Notes: generated by a model not told the origin, from the letters alone. 64,000 nt of DNA from Pyronema omphalodes (GCA_024516155.1 JAJJXM010000011.1:901501-965500); one strand, 5' to 3'; shown: positions 23,937-36,452, numbered from the stretch's first letter. Translations and numbers: made by a program.

Positions 23937-25286
23937 ATGCTCGAACTTCACATCTGGGGACCAGGCTTTGGCCTTCCCTCTATCGACCCGCAATGTCTTG
24001 CCGCTATTGCCTACATGACCTTAACTGTTCCAAAGGAGGACTGGAAGATTGTTCCCAGCTCTAATCCTCAGCTGGCACCCAGTCGTATGTCCTTACCCCA
24101 CGCTGCCCCGCTCCCGCCGCTTCCCCGCATCTCAAGTACCCTGCCACAACGCGTTCTCCCATGCCCGGGAATGGTGGATTTCTGCCGCTCTTGTATACTC
24201 ACAACCCTATTGAAGCTCTGTTAACCTGGCAATGTAGAATCCCTTCCTGCCCTCCGCACATCCTCCACCCTCTGGTCCTGCGGTCTTCCCAGCATCATCA
24301 CCTACCTTCGCCAAGTCTACCCCTCCTCCGATCTTGACTCCTTCCTTCCTCCCCGTGATGCTGCTCTCAACACCGCCTTCACTTCCTACATCACCTCTCA
24401 TGGCCAAGAGATCCTTGATCTCTCTCTCTACGTCTCCCACAAAAACTTCTCCTCTGTAACCCGACCTGTGTTTTCTTCGCTACTAGGATGGCCTGTATGC
24501 TACTACTTCCCTTTGTCAGCCCGGAACGCAGCCAGGGAGAGAGTACGTCATCTAGGCTTCTCCAGCTCAATTGATATTACAAAAAAAGCCGAGGATGCAA
24601 TGGCACCCCTAGGAGAGACCCCTGGAGAAAGGGCCGCAAGAGAAGCAGCGGATCCAAAGCCGAGAAATAATGCATTAGGCGAGCTAGCAGTTGGTATTAA
24701 GTTGAGTGCGATGATGGATAATTTCCTAGGACCGTTAGAGAAGCAGCTTGCAGGACACCGATCACTATTGGGAGGGCAGACTGGCAGTGTAGATTGTGTG
24801 ATGCTTGGTTATCTGGCTCTGATGTTGGTGCCAGAGATGCCAAAAGCGTGGGCAAGAGAAGGGTTGGATAGACATCCGAACTTGAAGGTTTGGACAGAAG
24901 AATTCATAGGACGGCTTTTTGCCGATTTGCCTATGGGGGAAGTGGAGAGGGGAGACGTAGCTTGGTTGGGAGGAGTTGTTTACAGAAATTTCATTGATAA
25001 CTTGCCGGTTATAGGTAAGAAAGAGGAACTTAAGCAAGAGCAGGATCCAATGTTGGACGCAAGTAGAAAGAGGGCAGAGGCGCTACAGAGAAAAGAGTGG
25101 TGGAAGAGTGTATTGTTCATCACTGGGGGCGTTGTGGGAATGGTAGCGTATATTGCTTGGAGCGGTATTATTAGAATACAGACTGGAGGGGAGGATGAGG
25201 ACCAAGAGGATGACGAGGATGACGAGGAGGTAACAGGAGATGAGGTGGAGGAGATCGAGGTGGATGATGATGAGCATGACGAGTAG
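23937..25286 (+). CDS. sam37: Mitochondrial SAM complex subunit Sam37 (Tom37/metaxin family)
   Basis: Sam37 is a subunit of the sorting and assembly machinery that inserts beta-barrel proteins into the mitochondrial outer membrane. Exons 23937-24084 and 24238-25286 give 398 residues. The N-terminus (MLELHIWGPGFGLPSIDP, then CLAAIAYMTLTVP) is diagnostic of the Tom37 thioredoxin-like domain, and LPALRTSSTLWS is the next block. The GST-C-like part has the region around SVDCVMLGYLALML. A C-terminal transmembrane helix (SVLFITGGVVGMVAYIAWSG, about 335-355) and a very acidic Asp/Glu tail follow, as in filamentous fungi. An upstream in-frame ATG at 23889 exists, but the family N-terminus begins at 23937. 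The intron is 153 bases, with GTATGT donor. The family is very likely. Confidence 0.9.
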
Positions 25287-26337
25287 GCGCTTGCAGATGC
25301 ATCACACACACATGAAAAATTTCGAGATGCGCTCAGGGAGTTCATGGGCTTGTAAAATATTAGGATTGGCGATTCATGGGATACTTTTCACTGTTCATAC
25401 GACATTCAATAAACATTCTGCATAAGAAATTTGTTTTCCTGCGCTGTCATCACCGATTCCTTCCAGATAGGTGTCGAAGGCATTGATAACGACAACACCG
25501 CATAAAACAAAGTAAATACGCGGAAGCGGGATACCTGTACGTACTCGGAGACTATCCAGCGACTGTCCAGTGTATAGGGAACAACCCTCGTTGTAAGTGT
25601 AGCCTTATGGAAGCTATTGCGGGTTGATTATTACCCCATAGGGAGGCTGAGTCGTTTTTCATGAAGGAATATCAAAGTCACTAATGAAACTAAACCTGCC
25701 TCTTGAAAGGGTCGGCTAAAGCTTGGGCAAGCTTATCTCATGAGCTTGTCTAGCTTCCTGTGGAGAAAGAGATCATCGATCCGTCTCAGTGGCAGTCACA
25801 CGATGCATTTCCCCGGATTTTGGCCGACGGTACCCAATCTTTCCGATTTTCGAGCCCTTCGTGGCCGTGACTGGCATATCTCAAGCCCTTCCAGCACCCT
25901 TCTGGAAGCCCTGTCGGCCCTCTTCGGCACACATTGCCCGTATGGAGGGCGCTAGAGGTGCCGTGGTCTGTGCTCCCTGTTCCTACCTGCAGGGAGCCCT
26001 GTTCGTGCTGGGGTCTTGAAGATCGTTTACACTGTAAACAACCCGGGGGTTCTATGGGTCAGGGACCTAATTTCTGCCGCTGCTGCAGTTCCACAGTAGT
26101 CAGCCCCGCACCCATCGTTTCTGCCGTCGAGCTTTCTTAAAGCTCCCCTCCTCCCTCTCTTCTTCCCTTCTTTCTTCCTCCATCCGACAGAAACCTTCTC
26201 CACCAAGCTTTCGATTGCCCGCATTTCCTCATATCTTCCATTCATCTCAGTCGTATCTCTTTCCTAGAGATAGACATTCCCCTTTACCCACGTCAAGAAA
26301 ACCTCGGATCGTTTAGTTAGACGAACAACTTTCAACA
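25287..26337. other. Intergenic, sam37 3' flank and sym1 promoter
   Basis: No gene is recognised. The 26100-26337 part is pyrimidine-rich (TCTTCCCTTC-type runs), typical of a fungal core promoter, and lies directly before the sym1 start. Confidence 0.45.
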
Positions 26338-27191
26338 ATGGCGAGCATCTTTAGGGCGTACGTTCATTTCTATTCCTCTTTGTTGCATATTTTCTGACTT
26401 GTCTCACAGCTATCAGCGCCAGATTGCTAACCATCCGTTCCGCACGGGTGCAATTACATCAGGCGTACGTACCCACACGCTACCCCAGACGATCTGCGAA
26501 GCTAAATTTTTGTTCTTGGATTAGTTTCTATTCGGCATGGGAGATGTCATTGCCCAGCAAGGAATTGAAAAGAAGGGCATCCACCATCATAACTTTGCGG
26601 CTACGGCCAGGATGGCGGCGTATGGCAGCTGTGAGTAAATCTATAAACGGGAAAATATTTTGAACATCTTCTGACATATCCACCAGGCGTTTTCGGTCCC
26701 GCAGCCGTAGGATGGTACAAGGTACTTGAAAAGTACATTGTTATCAAGAACCGCCCGAACATTGAAATGATTAGCCGTGTCGCCGCTGATCAGCTTATCT
26801 TTGCACCTATTGGTATTGCAGTTTTCTTCGCCTCAATGGCGACTATGGAAGGTATTGACCCTCAGGAGAAGCTTGCTGAAAGCTGGTGGGTGGCGTTAAG
26901 GGCCAACTGGAACGTTTGGCCGGCGGTGCAACTTGTCAACTTTCGCTTTGTCCCGTTGGAAATGCGGGTCCTATTCGCCAACGTGATCTCTGTCGGTAAG
27001 TGATATGATGCCTTCAAGAAATATTTATTCAAGCTTCTAACATTACCATAGGTTGGAATTCATATCTCAGTTGGCTGAACTCCCTTCAGTCTAACAAGAA
27101 GGCATCCCCCTCCCTTGAGCCCGAAGTCATTGCGCCCGAAAAAAAAAACGCAATTAAATCTGTCCCGGTCGTCGCGAAAGAGGAGGTTTAG
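26338..27191 (+). CDS. sym1: Sym1/Mpv17/PMP22-family inner-membrane protein
   Basis: This is a mitochondrial inner-membrane channel-like protein linked to stress and metabolite balance, four-helix Mpv17 type. Five exons (26338-26357, 26410-26464, 26525-26630, 26687-26995, 27052-27191) give 209 residues. Blocks are FRAYQRQIANHPFRTGAITSG, FLFGMGDVIAQQ, FGPAAVGWYKVLEKYI, AADQLIFAPIGI and the Mpv17 signature NWNVWPAVQLVNFRFVP, then GWNSYLSWLNS. The Lys-rich C-terminal tail has no recognised motif. All introns are GT-AG and 52-60 bases, with exon 4 ending at the VISVG codon split. Small exons at the 5' end are usual for this family in fungi. Sym1 versus a paralogous peroxisomal member cannot be settled by eye. 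Confidence 0.92.
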
Positions 27192-28720
27192 CAGTTTTAC
27201 TCTTTCATTTAAATCAGTAGACAAAAAAAGCGGCGTTAGTTGGTGATTATGGCTTCTGTTCTACGTCGTTGCAAAGGCAGGGTGAGGAGGAACAATAGTT
27301 GTTCCTGTATAACCCCTAATCCAATAATGTTGCAGTTTGTGGTTTCTAGTTTTCTTTTACATATGGGGTGTTGTTGCTGTTTTCAGATGTTACTGATCGA
27401 TCGGTGCGTTGAGGTTTAAAAGCATGCATATAAAGGTTGATTTTGGCTTGTTTGTATTCATGGACAGTTGGCCGGAGGTTCTTTTTCCACTGTCTTGTTT
27501 TTTCGCATAGCATTTTTACATACATACCCATTTCCTTGTATACCTCGGAGAAAAGTATAGAGTAGAAAATATCATGAAGTTCTTTTTAAATTATATTCAA
27601 ACCTGCAGCTTAAATCGCCGGAGATATCCATTGTGATTTGTTACACGGCAGCTACTGCGGCATATCGGAGGCCACTGCCGTGTCGGGCTCCATTTTTCAG
27701 ACTTGTACCTACAGCTGTTGCATTCGAAGCTGTCAGGCTCTCGATATTGATTTTTTGTGTATAGCTCTGGTAGTCGGGCCTTTAATACTAGTTATGTACG
27801 AGCAACCATGAGCTTACAAAATTGAGCAGCCTTCCTACTCTAATTCCTGAACACCTGCCGAGGATCAACACGTAAGTGTTTAGTTGACAGTTGCAGTCGT
27901 CGAAAGCCCTGTTACCCCGTCAATGCAATCCAAACAATACATAACCAAGGAACCTCGTGGTAAAGCCCTAGATGTACACCGGGGTGAGTTATGTACCCCA
28001 CAACTTACGAGCCTCAGCCCTACGACGCCACTGACACGGCAACAACTGTGAGTATATCCGAGCTTAGTGTCATCACTTGTCATTAGAAAACCTGTGTTAG
28101 ACATAGGTACACCTAGTTCAGACGTGCTCAACATTCTACTGTTCGTGCCATCGCGGCGGATTCGCTATGTGTTCAGTGTGCACTACCCCGTTACAAAGAA
28201 TCTATGGCAACATAATGCCCACCATTATCTATTTCTCACCATTATCCGTTGCCCACCACCTATCGCTGGATATCCCCTCTGGACATCCGTCAAATTCGAA
28301 GTAGTATACAAGAGCTTATATGAATTTTTTTTTTTCCAAAGATTCAATCGTGCTTCAGAGACGTTCAACAGAGCAAGCAAAAAGTCGATTGAGAAGATGT
28401 GATTGCTCATTCCACTCGTGTTGCACTCGATGTTCCTTGTTGCACTCAATGTCCCTTGTTCCACTTTATGTCCCTTGTTCCACTTTGTGTTCGCCACACT
28501 AGTGCCGTTTTTTCTTCCGGGTAGCAGCAACAGCAGCAGAGCCCCTCCCTCTTCACCTCAACCCAACTCCATCACCAGTCAACACAGCCCAGCACCCTCT
28601 CGTTGTTTGAAGATCATACCCCTCAACTGCTTACTACCACACTAATCGGCTTCTTCCGATAAACTTGTTCACCTGCAATCAGCTTCAGCAACCCCATCTA
28701 AGCAGCATACCAATTTCACC
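27192..28720. other. Intergenic, sym1 3' flank and eIF4E promoter
   Basis: No gene is recognised in the 1.5 kb. The eIF4E-proximal part has a 19-base tandem repeat (28420-28495), then a CA/TC-rich leader with ACCACACTAATC and CAGCAGCAGAGCC segments before the start codon. Confidence 0.45.
28420..28495. repeat. Four 19-bp imperfect tandem repeats upstream of eIF4E
   Basis: Units 28420-28438, 28439-28457, 28458-28476 and 28477-28495 follow the pattern GTTSCACTYDATGTYCCTT. They end about 225 bases before the eIF4E start codon. They may be promoter or leader sequence; function unknown. Confidence 0.8.
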
Positions 28721-29556
28721 ATGGCTACCGCTGCTTTCGAGATCAAGGACGAGCAGCGTCCTTTGAATGAGATCCCCGTTTCTCCTCCCAACGGAGAGGA
28801 GTCCACTGAGGATTCCATTGCTGCCGAGGGAGACGAACCAACAGCACAGCTTACCGTCTTTCACTCTGCCGACAACTTCAATGTCAAGCACCCTCTCATG
28901 AACGTGTGGACCCTGTGGTTCACCAAGCCCCCCAGTGGAAAGGTATGTGGAAGTTTGTCCAATGAGTGCTCAGAGCTAACCAAACCTAGGGAGGAAACGA
29001 CTGGAGCGACCTTTTGAAGGAGGTTGTCACTTTTGACTCAGTGGAAGAATTTTGGGGTATTTACGTGAGTGCTATTAGCGGTAACTCCCGAGCTTCACAT
29101 GCTGACTCTTTGTAATAGAACAACATCTCCAAGACCTCCGACCTTTCCCTCAAGTCCGACTACCACCTTTTCAAGCAGGGTGTTCGTCCCGAATGGGAGG
29201 ATGTTCAGAACAAGAACGGAGGAAAGTGGTCCTACCAGTTCAAGGACAAGCGTGGTGTCAACATCGACGAGCTCTGGTTGAACGTGATGCTTGCTGCCAT
29301 CGGAGAGACTCTCGAGGCCGATGCCGCCAACGAGGTTATGGGTGTTGTCGTCAACGTTCGTAAGGCTTTCTACCGTATCGGTGTTTGGACTAGAACCACC
29401 GGCGCAAAGGGGGGCAATAAGGATGCTCTCATGGAGATTGGAAAGCGCTTCAAGGAGGTCTTGAAGCTTTCTGCCCGTGATCTCGTCGAGTTCTCTGGTC
29501 ACACTGAAAGCGCACACTCTGGATCTACCAGAGCAAAGGCCAAGTACTCTGTGTAA
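28721..29556 (+). CDS. Translation initiation factor eIF4E (cap-binding protein)
   Basis: eIF4E binds the mRNA 5' cap in the cytoplasm and recruits eIF4G. Exons 28721-28942, 28990-29064 and 29119-29556 give 244 residues. The N-terminal 50 residues are acidic and disordered. The core follows: HPLMNVWTLWF, GNDWSDLLKEV, TFDSVEEFWGIY, LFKQGVRPEWED (with the cap-stacking Trp) and GGKWSYQFKDKRG. Then come ELWLNVMLAAIGE and VRKAFYRIGVWTR. The Trp residues expected for cap stacking and for the eIF4G-binding face are present. Introns are 47 and 54 bases and both are phase 0. An in-frame intron-retained reading stops early. The family is certain. Confidence 0.96.
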
Positions 29557-30542
29557 ACCAGTCAGTCTTTCGCAAAGATACATTGAAAATCTAAAAAATG
29601 AGACTGATGTGCGGAATGAAAAGTTGTTGACGGGCCGGTCGGAGTTTTCGATTTTTCTTGTCTTGATTTGGGTGCGGCTTTTATACTTAGTTTCCTTCGT
29701 CCTTTTTCATTGTTTTTCTTACTATTTATGTCTCTTTTTGTTCCGCGTGTGCGTTTGGTCTCGCCTCACCAGGAACTGGTGTTCTGGTGTTGCATCGTGT
29801 TGTTTTTTCCTGGGCTATCAGAGGCAATAAACAGAGATAGTTATCTGCTATTTGGGGGGGGAAGATTCTAATATTCAGCATGTTAGGATGATGAGAGACC
29901 AACTCGATTTATGTTTTTTTTTTTTCTCTTTCTCATTACTAGCACGAGGATACGGTTGACGAGGGAGGATTATCTATGGCGTATGTTGTTTGTACTGTAT
30001 TCTACCTACTCTTCACGGGTTAATAAAACCAATTCCCGGAGCCTTCTTTGGAGTGCATTGAGTGAACTCGAACTTTATTTGTGACGTATGACCAGTGACA
30101 GAGGAGCTCCGGTAAAGATATCTCGAGAGAAAACTTTAACCAAAACTAGCGAATAAAACACTGGTGTAAACAAAAGTCAAGCCTCAGCCTCAAAATGACG
30201 ATATCCTCGCTTCACCGGCGTAGGCTGCACGCGGACTGGATCCGCTGCAGTGCGCCAAGTCTAATCCTGAAATGGCTAACAAGCTTAAGGCAAGCGCACG
30301 GCCGTTTAGTCGGATCGGCCAGAGCTCCGTACGGATCAGGATAGTTAGTTGAGTGCGTGCATCATCGTCACTTGCAGCCCGAAAACCCAACCTCCCCCCA
30401 GCTAACCTCTTCTTGCTTGCTTTGCGCGGCTTTATCCACAACAACGCCACACCAGATCACAACATCGAACGACGAATTCGCACACGACCACACGACACAC
30501 GAGAACAGACGAAGGACCAGACGGTGAAGCAAAGTCGCAACT
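29557..30542. other. Intergenic, eIF4E 3' flank and vtc4 promoter
   Basis: No gene is recognised. The segment next to vtc4 (about 30440-30540) is rich in ACAAC/CACGAC, typical of a leader. Confidence 0.4.
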
Positions 30543-33058
30543 ATGAAGTATGTTGTTTCCTTTCTGTGGGGGCGTTGCAGTCGTGACGGCGGCAGAAGCG
30601 ACAGCACACAGAAAATTATAAATCCTGAACTCCAAACTTTGCTTACACGCTTCCAGGTTCGGCCAGCAGCTTCGAACGTCCCTAATCAAGGACTACTACT
30701 ACTATTACATCAGTTACGATGAGCTGAAGACCGAGCTTAAGACGCGCCTCAACCCGCCGAATTCTCCAACTCCCCACATCTGGAACGAAGATGATGAAAA
30801 AGCATTTGTGCAGGTTCTGGAAGCTGAGCTGGACAAGGTTTTTACCTTCCAGAAAGTAAAGAGCGGGGAAATTGTTAGGAGAATCAAGGTGTCGCAGAAG
30901 GAGGTCGAAGATGTTATTAAGAACATAGATAGCAGAGAGGAGACAAGGAAGCCAACCGAAGACGACTTTGAGATGTTGGAGGAAGATCTGTCGGATATCA
31001 TTGCAGATGTCCATGATTTGGCGAAGTTTACCCAGCTTAATTATACTGGGTTTCAGAAGATTATTAAGAAGCACGATGTGAGTAGATCTGCGGAAGTTAA
31101 GCACGAGGGCACGGATGACGATTACTATTCATGGTTAAGGATTTTTTATTGACCTATCGGATAGAAACAAACGGGATGGACCCTGCGTCCGGTCTTTTCC
31201 GCTCGCCTCAACGCAAAGCCCTTCTTCAAGGATAACTACGACGTTTTCATCGTCAAATTGTCGCGGCTATACGATCTCGTCCGTACCAGAGGAAACCCTA
31301 CCCAGGGAGATTCCTCGGCTGGAGGAAATCAGCAGAATTTCGTGCGTCAGACTACGAAATACTGGGTTCACCCCGACAACATTACTGAGCTCAAGCTCAT
31401 TATTCTCAAGGTATGCCTTTGAGATATTAAAACATTTGTACCCATTTGCCCCTTCACAATATTAACGTCACTTACAGCACTTGCCCGTCCTCGTTTTTAA
31501 CGCCAACAAAGAATTCGAAAATGACGATGCCGCAATTTCTTCTATCTACTATGACAACCGCGACTTCGACCTTTACATGGGACGTCTCCGTAAGGATGAA
31601 GGAGCTGAGGCCGTTCGTCTGCGTTGGTACGGAGGCATGGGTAACCAGACTATCTTCGTTGAGCGTAAGACTCATCGTGAAGACTGGACCGGAGAGAAGT
31701 CTGTTAAGGCTCGTTTCTCTTTGAAGGAAAAGAACGTCAACGCCTTCCTTCGTGGTGACATGACTGTTGAGCAGGTCTTTGAGAAGATGCGTAAGGAGGG
31801 AAAGAAGTCGGAAGCCGAGATAGAGTCCCTTGAGGCATTGGCCCGCGAGGTTCAGTACACCGTCCTCACCAAGGAACTCAAACCTGTCGTTCGCTCTTTC
31901 TACCACCGCACCGCCTTCCAGCTCCCTGGAGATGCTCGTGTCCGTATCTCTCTCGACACCGAGCTTTCCATGATCCGTGAAGACAACTGGGACGGCAAGA
32001 TCCGCAGTGGAGACAACTGGCGTCGAACCGATATTGGAATCGACTACCCCTTTCAACAGCTCCCGGGGCAGGACATTGAGCGTTTCCCCTACGCCATTCT
32101 CGAGGTCAAGCTCCAAACCCAAACTGGCCAGCAACCCCCCGAGTGGGTTCGCGAGCTCGTTGCCTCTCACCTTGTCGAAGCCGTCCCCAAGTTCTCAAAG
32201 TTCATTCACGGATGTGCCACTCTTTACCCTAACAAAATTGACCTCCTCCCCTACTGGCACCCACAGATGCACATCGACATCCGCAAGCCTATCACTCACC
32301 ACTTCGGTATCGAGCGCCCCAATCAGAGTGGTTCGGTGTCGACTTCGGATGAACCATCGGATTCGGAAGATGAGATTGCTCCCGTTCCTCCTATGCCTAT
32401 GGCAGATGTAGAAGCGAGTGCTCCAGGTACTTTGGATGAGGAAGAACGTGCCGGTGGAGCAGCTCCTACTGGAGATGATTACCCCCTCTACGACTCCGAA
32501 GCTGAGGATTCTGACGATGAAGACACTCCTCTGCTTCACCGTAGCAACGCTGAGCATACCAGAAAGGCCATCGTCAAGTCTCTCCAATCTTTTGGCAACA
32601 CTGTATTTTCCTACGCCTCTTACTTGATCCCGCACCCTCGCTCTACAGAAACCGACGGACCCTCTCCCAAAGCCGGTTTTACCTATGCACGCAAGTTTAA
32701 AGCACCACCAGGAAAGAGGATTTTTGTTCCCGTGCGTGTGGAGCCCAAGGTTTACTTTGCTGCCGAAAGAACTTTCTTGTCTTGGTTTGAGTTTGCGGTA
32801 ATTCTTTCTGCAGTTGCAACCACGCTGCTCAACTTTGCCGAGAGTGGGGGGATGGTGGTTTGGGCGGCGCTTGGATTTACAATTACAGCGGTGGCCAGTT
32901 TGATTTATGCTGCGGGACTCTACATTTGGAGAGTACGCATGATGAGGTCAAGGAGAGCGGTTAGGTACCATGAGAAATACGGACCCACTGTACTTTGTGC
33001 TCTTATGGTGATTGCTGTGGGAGTTAATTTTGGGGGAGCGTTGGCAGGGAAGGTGTAG
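30543..33058 (+). CDS. vtc4: Vacuolar transporter chaperone Vtc4, polyphosphate polymerase
   Basis: Vtc4 is the catalytic subunit of the VTC complex, which makes polyphosphate from ATP and moves it into the vacuole. Exons 30543-30547, 30657-31077, 31165-31410 and 31478-33058 give 750 residues (yeast 721). The N-terminal SPX domain begins [18 protein letters not shown] and ends near [16 protein letters not shown]. The tunnel polymerase domain shows RLRWYGG, the catalytic-region [16 protein letters not shown], and [35 protein letters not shown] follows. An acidic linker (about 520-600) leads to a DUF202-type membrane domain with three helices. The Lys in ERKTH and surrounding match identify Vtc4 rather than the accessory Vtc2/3. 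The first coding exon is only five bases (ATGAA), but it is needed to give the conserved MKFGQ start. SPX suggests control by inositol pyrophosphates. Confidence 0.95.
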
Positions 33059-33966
33059 GAACATAAGGGGGGTAATGAATCTCAGAACGTGGGGCATAAA
33101 GAATGATGGGTGATGGTATGATGAGAGATTGTAGGATACGGGCGCCTTTTTACATTGATGTAGATATTGTTGCTTTAGCTTGGTTTGTTTATTTTTGCTT
33201 TCGTGTCATGAATTGAGTTAACATATGGCTCCGCCAGATGCGATGATCTGTGTGGTTCATGTAGGTGATTATGACACTTGTTAATCTAACTGCCGGTGCG
33301 AAGCAACGTATGATCATAGTACATACTCATGGACATGTCAATCGGAGTGACAGATGAGTTGGGCTGTACTACAGTACTTCTCTCGTAACCCTCTCCTAAT
33401 AAACACATGACCTACAAATTGTGAAGAAGAATAGAATGGAAATAACACAAGGAAGATCTTATATCGCAGTGATGTGAAAAAAGTAACAAAAAAAGTGATA
33501 TTACAACTACAATGACTACAATGACTACAAGAAGAGAAACAAACAAATTTTGCGCAAACAAATCCCGAAACTTGTAATAAATCCCAAGAAGAAATAAAAT
33601 CCGTATATCATTAACCTTCACAAGTATGGCCGAAACCCCATAGCGCCGTGTGCAAACACAAGAGAACACAAGCCTAAACACCCCATCAAACCCAGTAACG
33701 TGTATCCTGAGTAAACTCTGTCAAAAAGAAAACTACCCTTCAAAGACACATCCGAAACAAAAAAAGAAAGGAAAAGAAGAAATGAAAAAACAACGGCCAA
33801 CACAAATCATGCGTATTAACGATAAGCACCGTAAAACTCTCCTAAACTTATCAGCCATAATCACCAACACCACCCTAATTCCTGAATTAAAACAAAACTA
33901 ACCATTGAAAAAAGGACCCCATAAACACATCCAACATCCCGTATGCTGGTGCCATCCTTTCCATCC
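33059..33966. other. Convergent intergenic, 3' flanks of vtc4 and the TRS-motif gene
   Basis: AT-rich, with A-rich stretches at 33470-33900. No gene or tandem repeat is supported. Confidence 0.45.
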
Positions 33967-34869
33967 TTAAACCACATTCCTCTTGCCCTTATTTCTATGG
34001 ACGCTAACTATATCCCGGGACCTAGTCCTCGCAGATACAGGAGCAGTAGGTACCACAGAAACCTGAGGAGACCTCTTGTTGTTTCCCAACTTCTTATGAT
34101 GGTTAGGAGTAACGATGGTATTTGTAGTCGTGGTATTCTTGGTGGTTCTGGAAGTCGTGGTGATCTTGGTGTTCTTGGTTCTCTTGGTGCTCTTGGCAAC
34201 CCTTATATCCTTAGAAGCAGCGACAGTGGCCGAGCGTGTGATTCGGAGAGTTTTGATGCTGGAATCAACAGAGACCGTTTTTTTAGCCTTGGGGACGGGC
34301 TTGAGGGGAGCCTTAGGAATTGAAGCTGAGGATTTTGTGGCGGTTGACTTGGTGGTGGTGATTTTGGGGGGTGTATCAGGTTGCTTGAGCTCAGTCCCAA
34401 GGGCTATGAAAGATTCATCAGGTGACTTTTGGGAAATAGTAAAGGTTGTGGAACGAGTCACTCTGCGAGAATTGAGAGGAGTAGCTATTGGTTTCTGAGA
34501 CTTTTTGGAGACTTTGGGAGCTTTAGAGATGGCCTTAGGGGTGGATTTTGTAATGGATGCGGATCTGGTTAAGACGAATTCAGGCTTAGAAGCTTCGGGC
34601 TTGGGCTTGGACTTGAGACTGTGGATTCATCAGCTCGTTGTTTATGGTTGAGAAGTGGATATGGATTAAGAAACTTACAAAGCAACTCTGGAAGGAATCT
34701 TGCTTGTATGAGTAGGCTCGGAGTTGAGCTCTGCCTTGCTGTAATCTTCGTAGTCTGTTAGGTTGATGGAGTGGCGCTTGATGGAGATTAAGGTGGCTGT
34801 GGTTGAAGAATGGGTAGATGCGAGAAAGCGGGCCGAGGAACGTGTGGTACGTGGCTTCAATGGAGACAT
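33967..34869 (-). CDS. Basic disordered protein with repeated TRS motifs, unknown function
   Basis: No family is recognised. Exon 1 (34869-34679) and exon 2 (34618-33967), joined across a 60-base GTAAGT...CACAG intron, give 280 residues. The protein is strongly basic and rich in Ser, Thr, Lys and Pro, with no hydrophobic core, signal peptide or membrane segment. Short motifs recur: TTRSSAR, LTRSAS, VTRSTT, ITRSAT, ARTRSRD. Lys-rich clusters could be nuclear localisation signals. It may be a nuclear or chromatin/nucleolar protein, or a phosphorylated linker protein; this is inference only. The junction keeps frame and the total is a multiple of three, which supports a real gene. A downstream-only start would lose the first third. 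Confidence 0.5.
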
Positions 34870-35627
34870 GGTGTTGAGGTTCTTCAGGTTCTTGAGAGAT
34901 TTAGAGGCGATGAGGTTGACGAGGTTGATAAGAAGAAAAAGAATAGTCGTATGGGAAAAAGGTATATGCAAGATAGAGTGTAAAAGGCAAGAAGGGGAAA
35001 AGAAGGCCCAAGAGAACATATTTATGCTGAAAAAAGCGGCCGCTGAGTGATTCACCGGCAGAAATTGGCCTTTGTTTGTTTTGTAGCGGGTCTGCGGAAC
35101 GCATCGTCTTGATTGGTGGAGTAGTTCAAATGTTTGGAATTACTTAATAGAATGGATAACCTCAATCCTTAATCGTATTCGATTTGATCCAAAGTTGGAT
35201 AACCCCCATCTTCTTTAATGCGTGTGTCAAAAAGAGGAAGAGATGCCGCTCGTTTATTGTATAATACCGGGTGTGGAGTTCGACTCTTGTCTACGCGTCA
35301 TTATTAGAGTAACAGTTTCGTGAATACATGAATGTTAGACAACGGGATCACATACAGTCAGTGTAGCTTGGGTATTCCAGGTGGAATTGATGGGTGTTTG
35401 GAATCCATGGTTGGATGCCAAGTTCTTGATGTTCGTAGGAGAAATCGCGGTTGTTGAAAGGAAGAAAGGTACAGGCATGATAAAATTATACAGTAGTAAG
35501 CACATGGTGAGGGTAACCAGTTTATGCCCCCTTCTCGATTCAAACAACCCTGAGGGTCGTGGATGGTTGAATGACATGTCACTAACTTCAAGATCGTATG
35601 GTGGTCCAGCCACGATTAGACAGAGAA

Positions 35628-35733
35628 GAGATGAGGATGCAGTTCAGTACACAATCCCAAACAAATATAAAGGGCGGAAAGAGATGAGGATGCAGTTCAG
35701 TACACAATCCCAAACAAATATAAAGGGCGGAAA
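35628..35733. repeat. Tandem duplication, 2 x 53 bp
   Basis: Units 35628-35680 and 35681-35733 appear identical (each begins GAGATGAGGATGCAGTTCAG). A perfect copy suggests a very recent event. Confidence 0.9.
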
Positions 35734-36332
35734 GTGAGCGACAACTCTTATTTAGAATACCGTATTTATCTGAGGATACAATATAGCAACCTGACGAAAC
35801 CCTAGGACACTGCAAGTCTGAAACCACACGAACGTTGGTGTATGATATAATGGTCGATGGTGCAAATCATTCATCATGGACATAGCAAATATTGATGGAC
35901 ATATTTTTCAATCGTTTATCAATATTCTATTCTCATGTTGAAAGTGCTAGGTGTAGCATTTTAAGTGTCCCAGAGATTTGGCAGGGCGTTATAAACTCTA
36001 CTATATATGCCCGCGAGTGTTACGATCATCATGTATATGTGGCGGCCTCAGTGCAGTAATCACGCATAATATTTAAAAAGAATACATAGAGTGTGATCTA
36101 AGTGATTTGGTAACGATACTTGTCGGTTTAAGTATTGGTGTGATACCCCGTTCAGTCGTTCGTAAACCAAACAGATCAAGACTTGGTTAGACTATTTGAC
36201 AGACCAAGTGTGCAGAGTGTTGTACTGAAAATATCAAATCTTGGATGAGTTCACACCAGGCCATGAGCGAAGTTAGTTTTATGTTCTACCTTATATTAGA
36301 CCTTCAATTACGGCTGTGACAAAGGCTGTGAA

Positions 36333-36452
36333 CATATGCACATGAATCATATGCACATGAATTGATACACCAGTGTTTCTGGAGCTGGCGCTGACCGGGC
36401 CAGTGACATATATCAGTGGCCGGGTCAATGGCTGGGTCAATGGCCGGGTCAA
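36333..36452. repeat. Two short tandem repeats (2 x 15 bp and 3 x 12 bp)
   Basis: CATATGCACATGAAT occurs twice head to tail at 36333-36362. TGGCCGGGTCAA occurs three times (one T for C) at 36417-36452. Confidence 0.8.

Noticed and set aside
28409..28495. CRISPR-like array (four short repeats)
   Set aside because: The units are directly adjacent without spacers, and the genome is eukaryotic. It is a simple tandem repeat.
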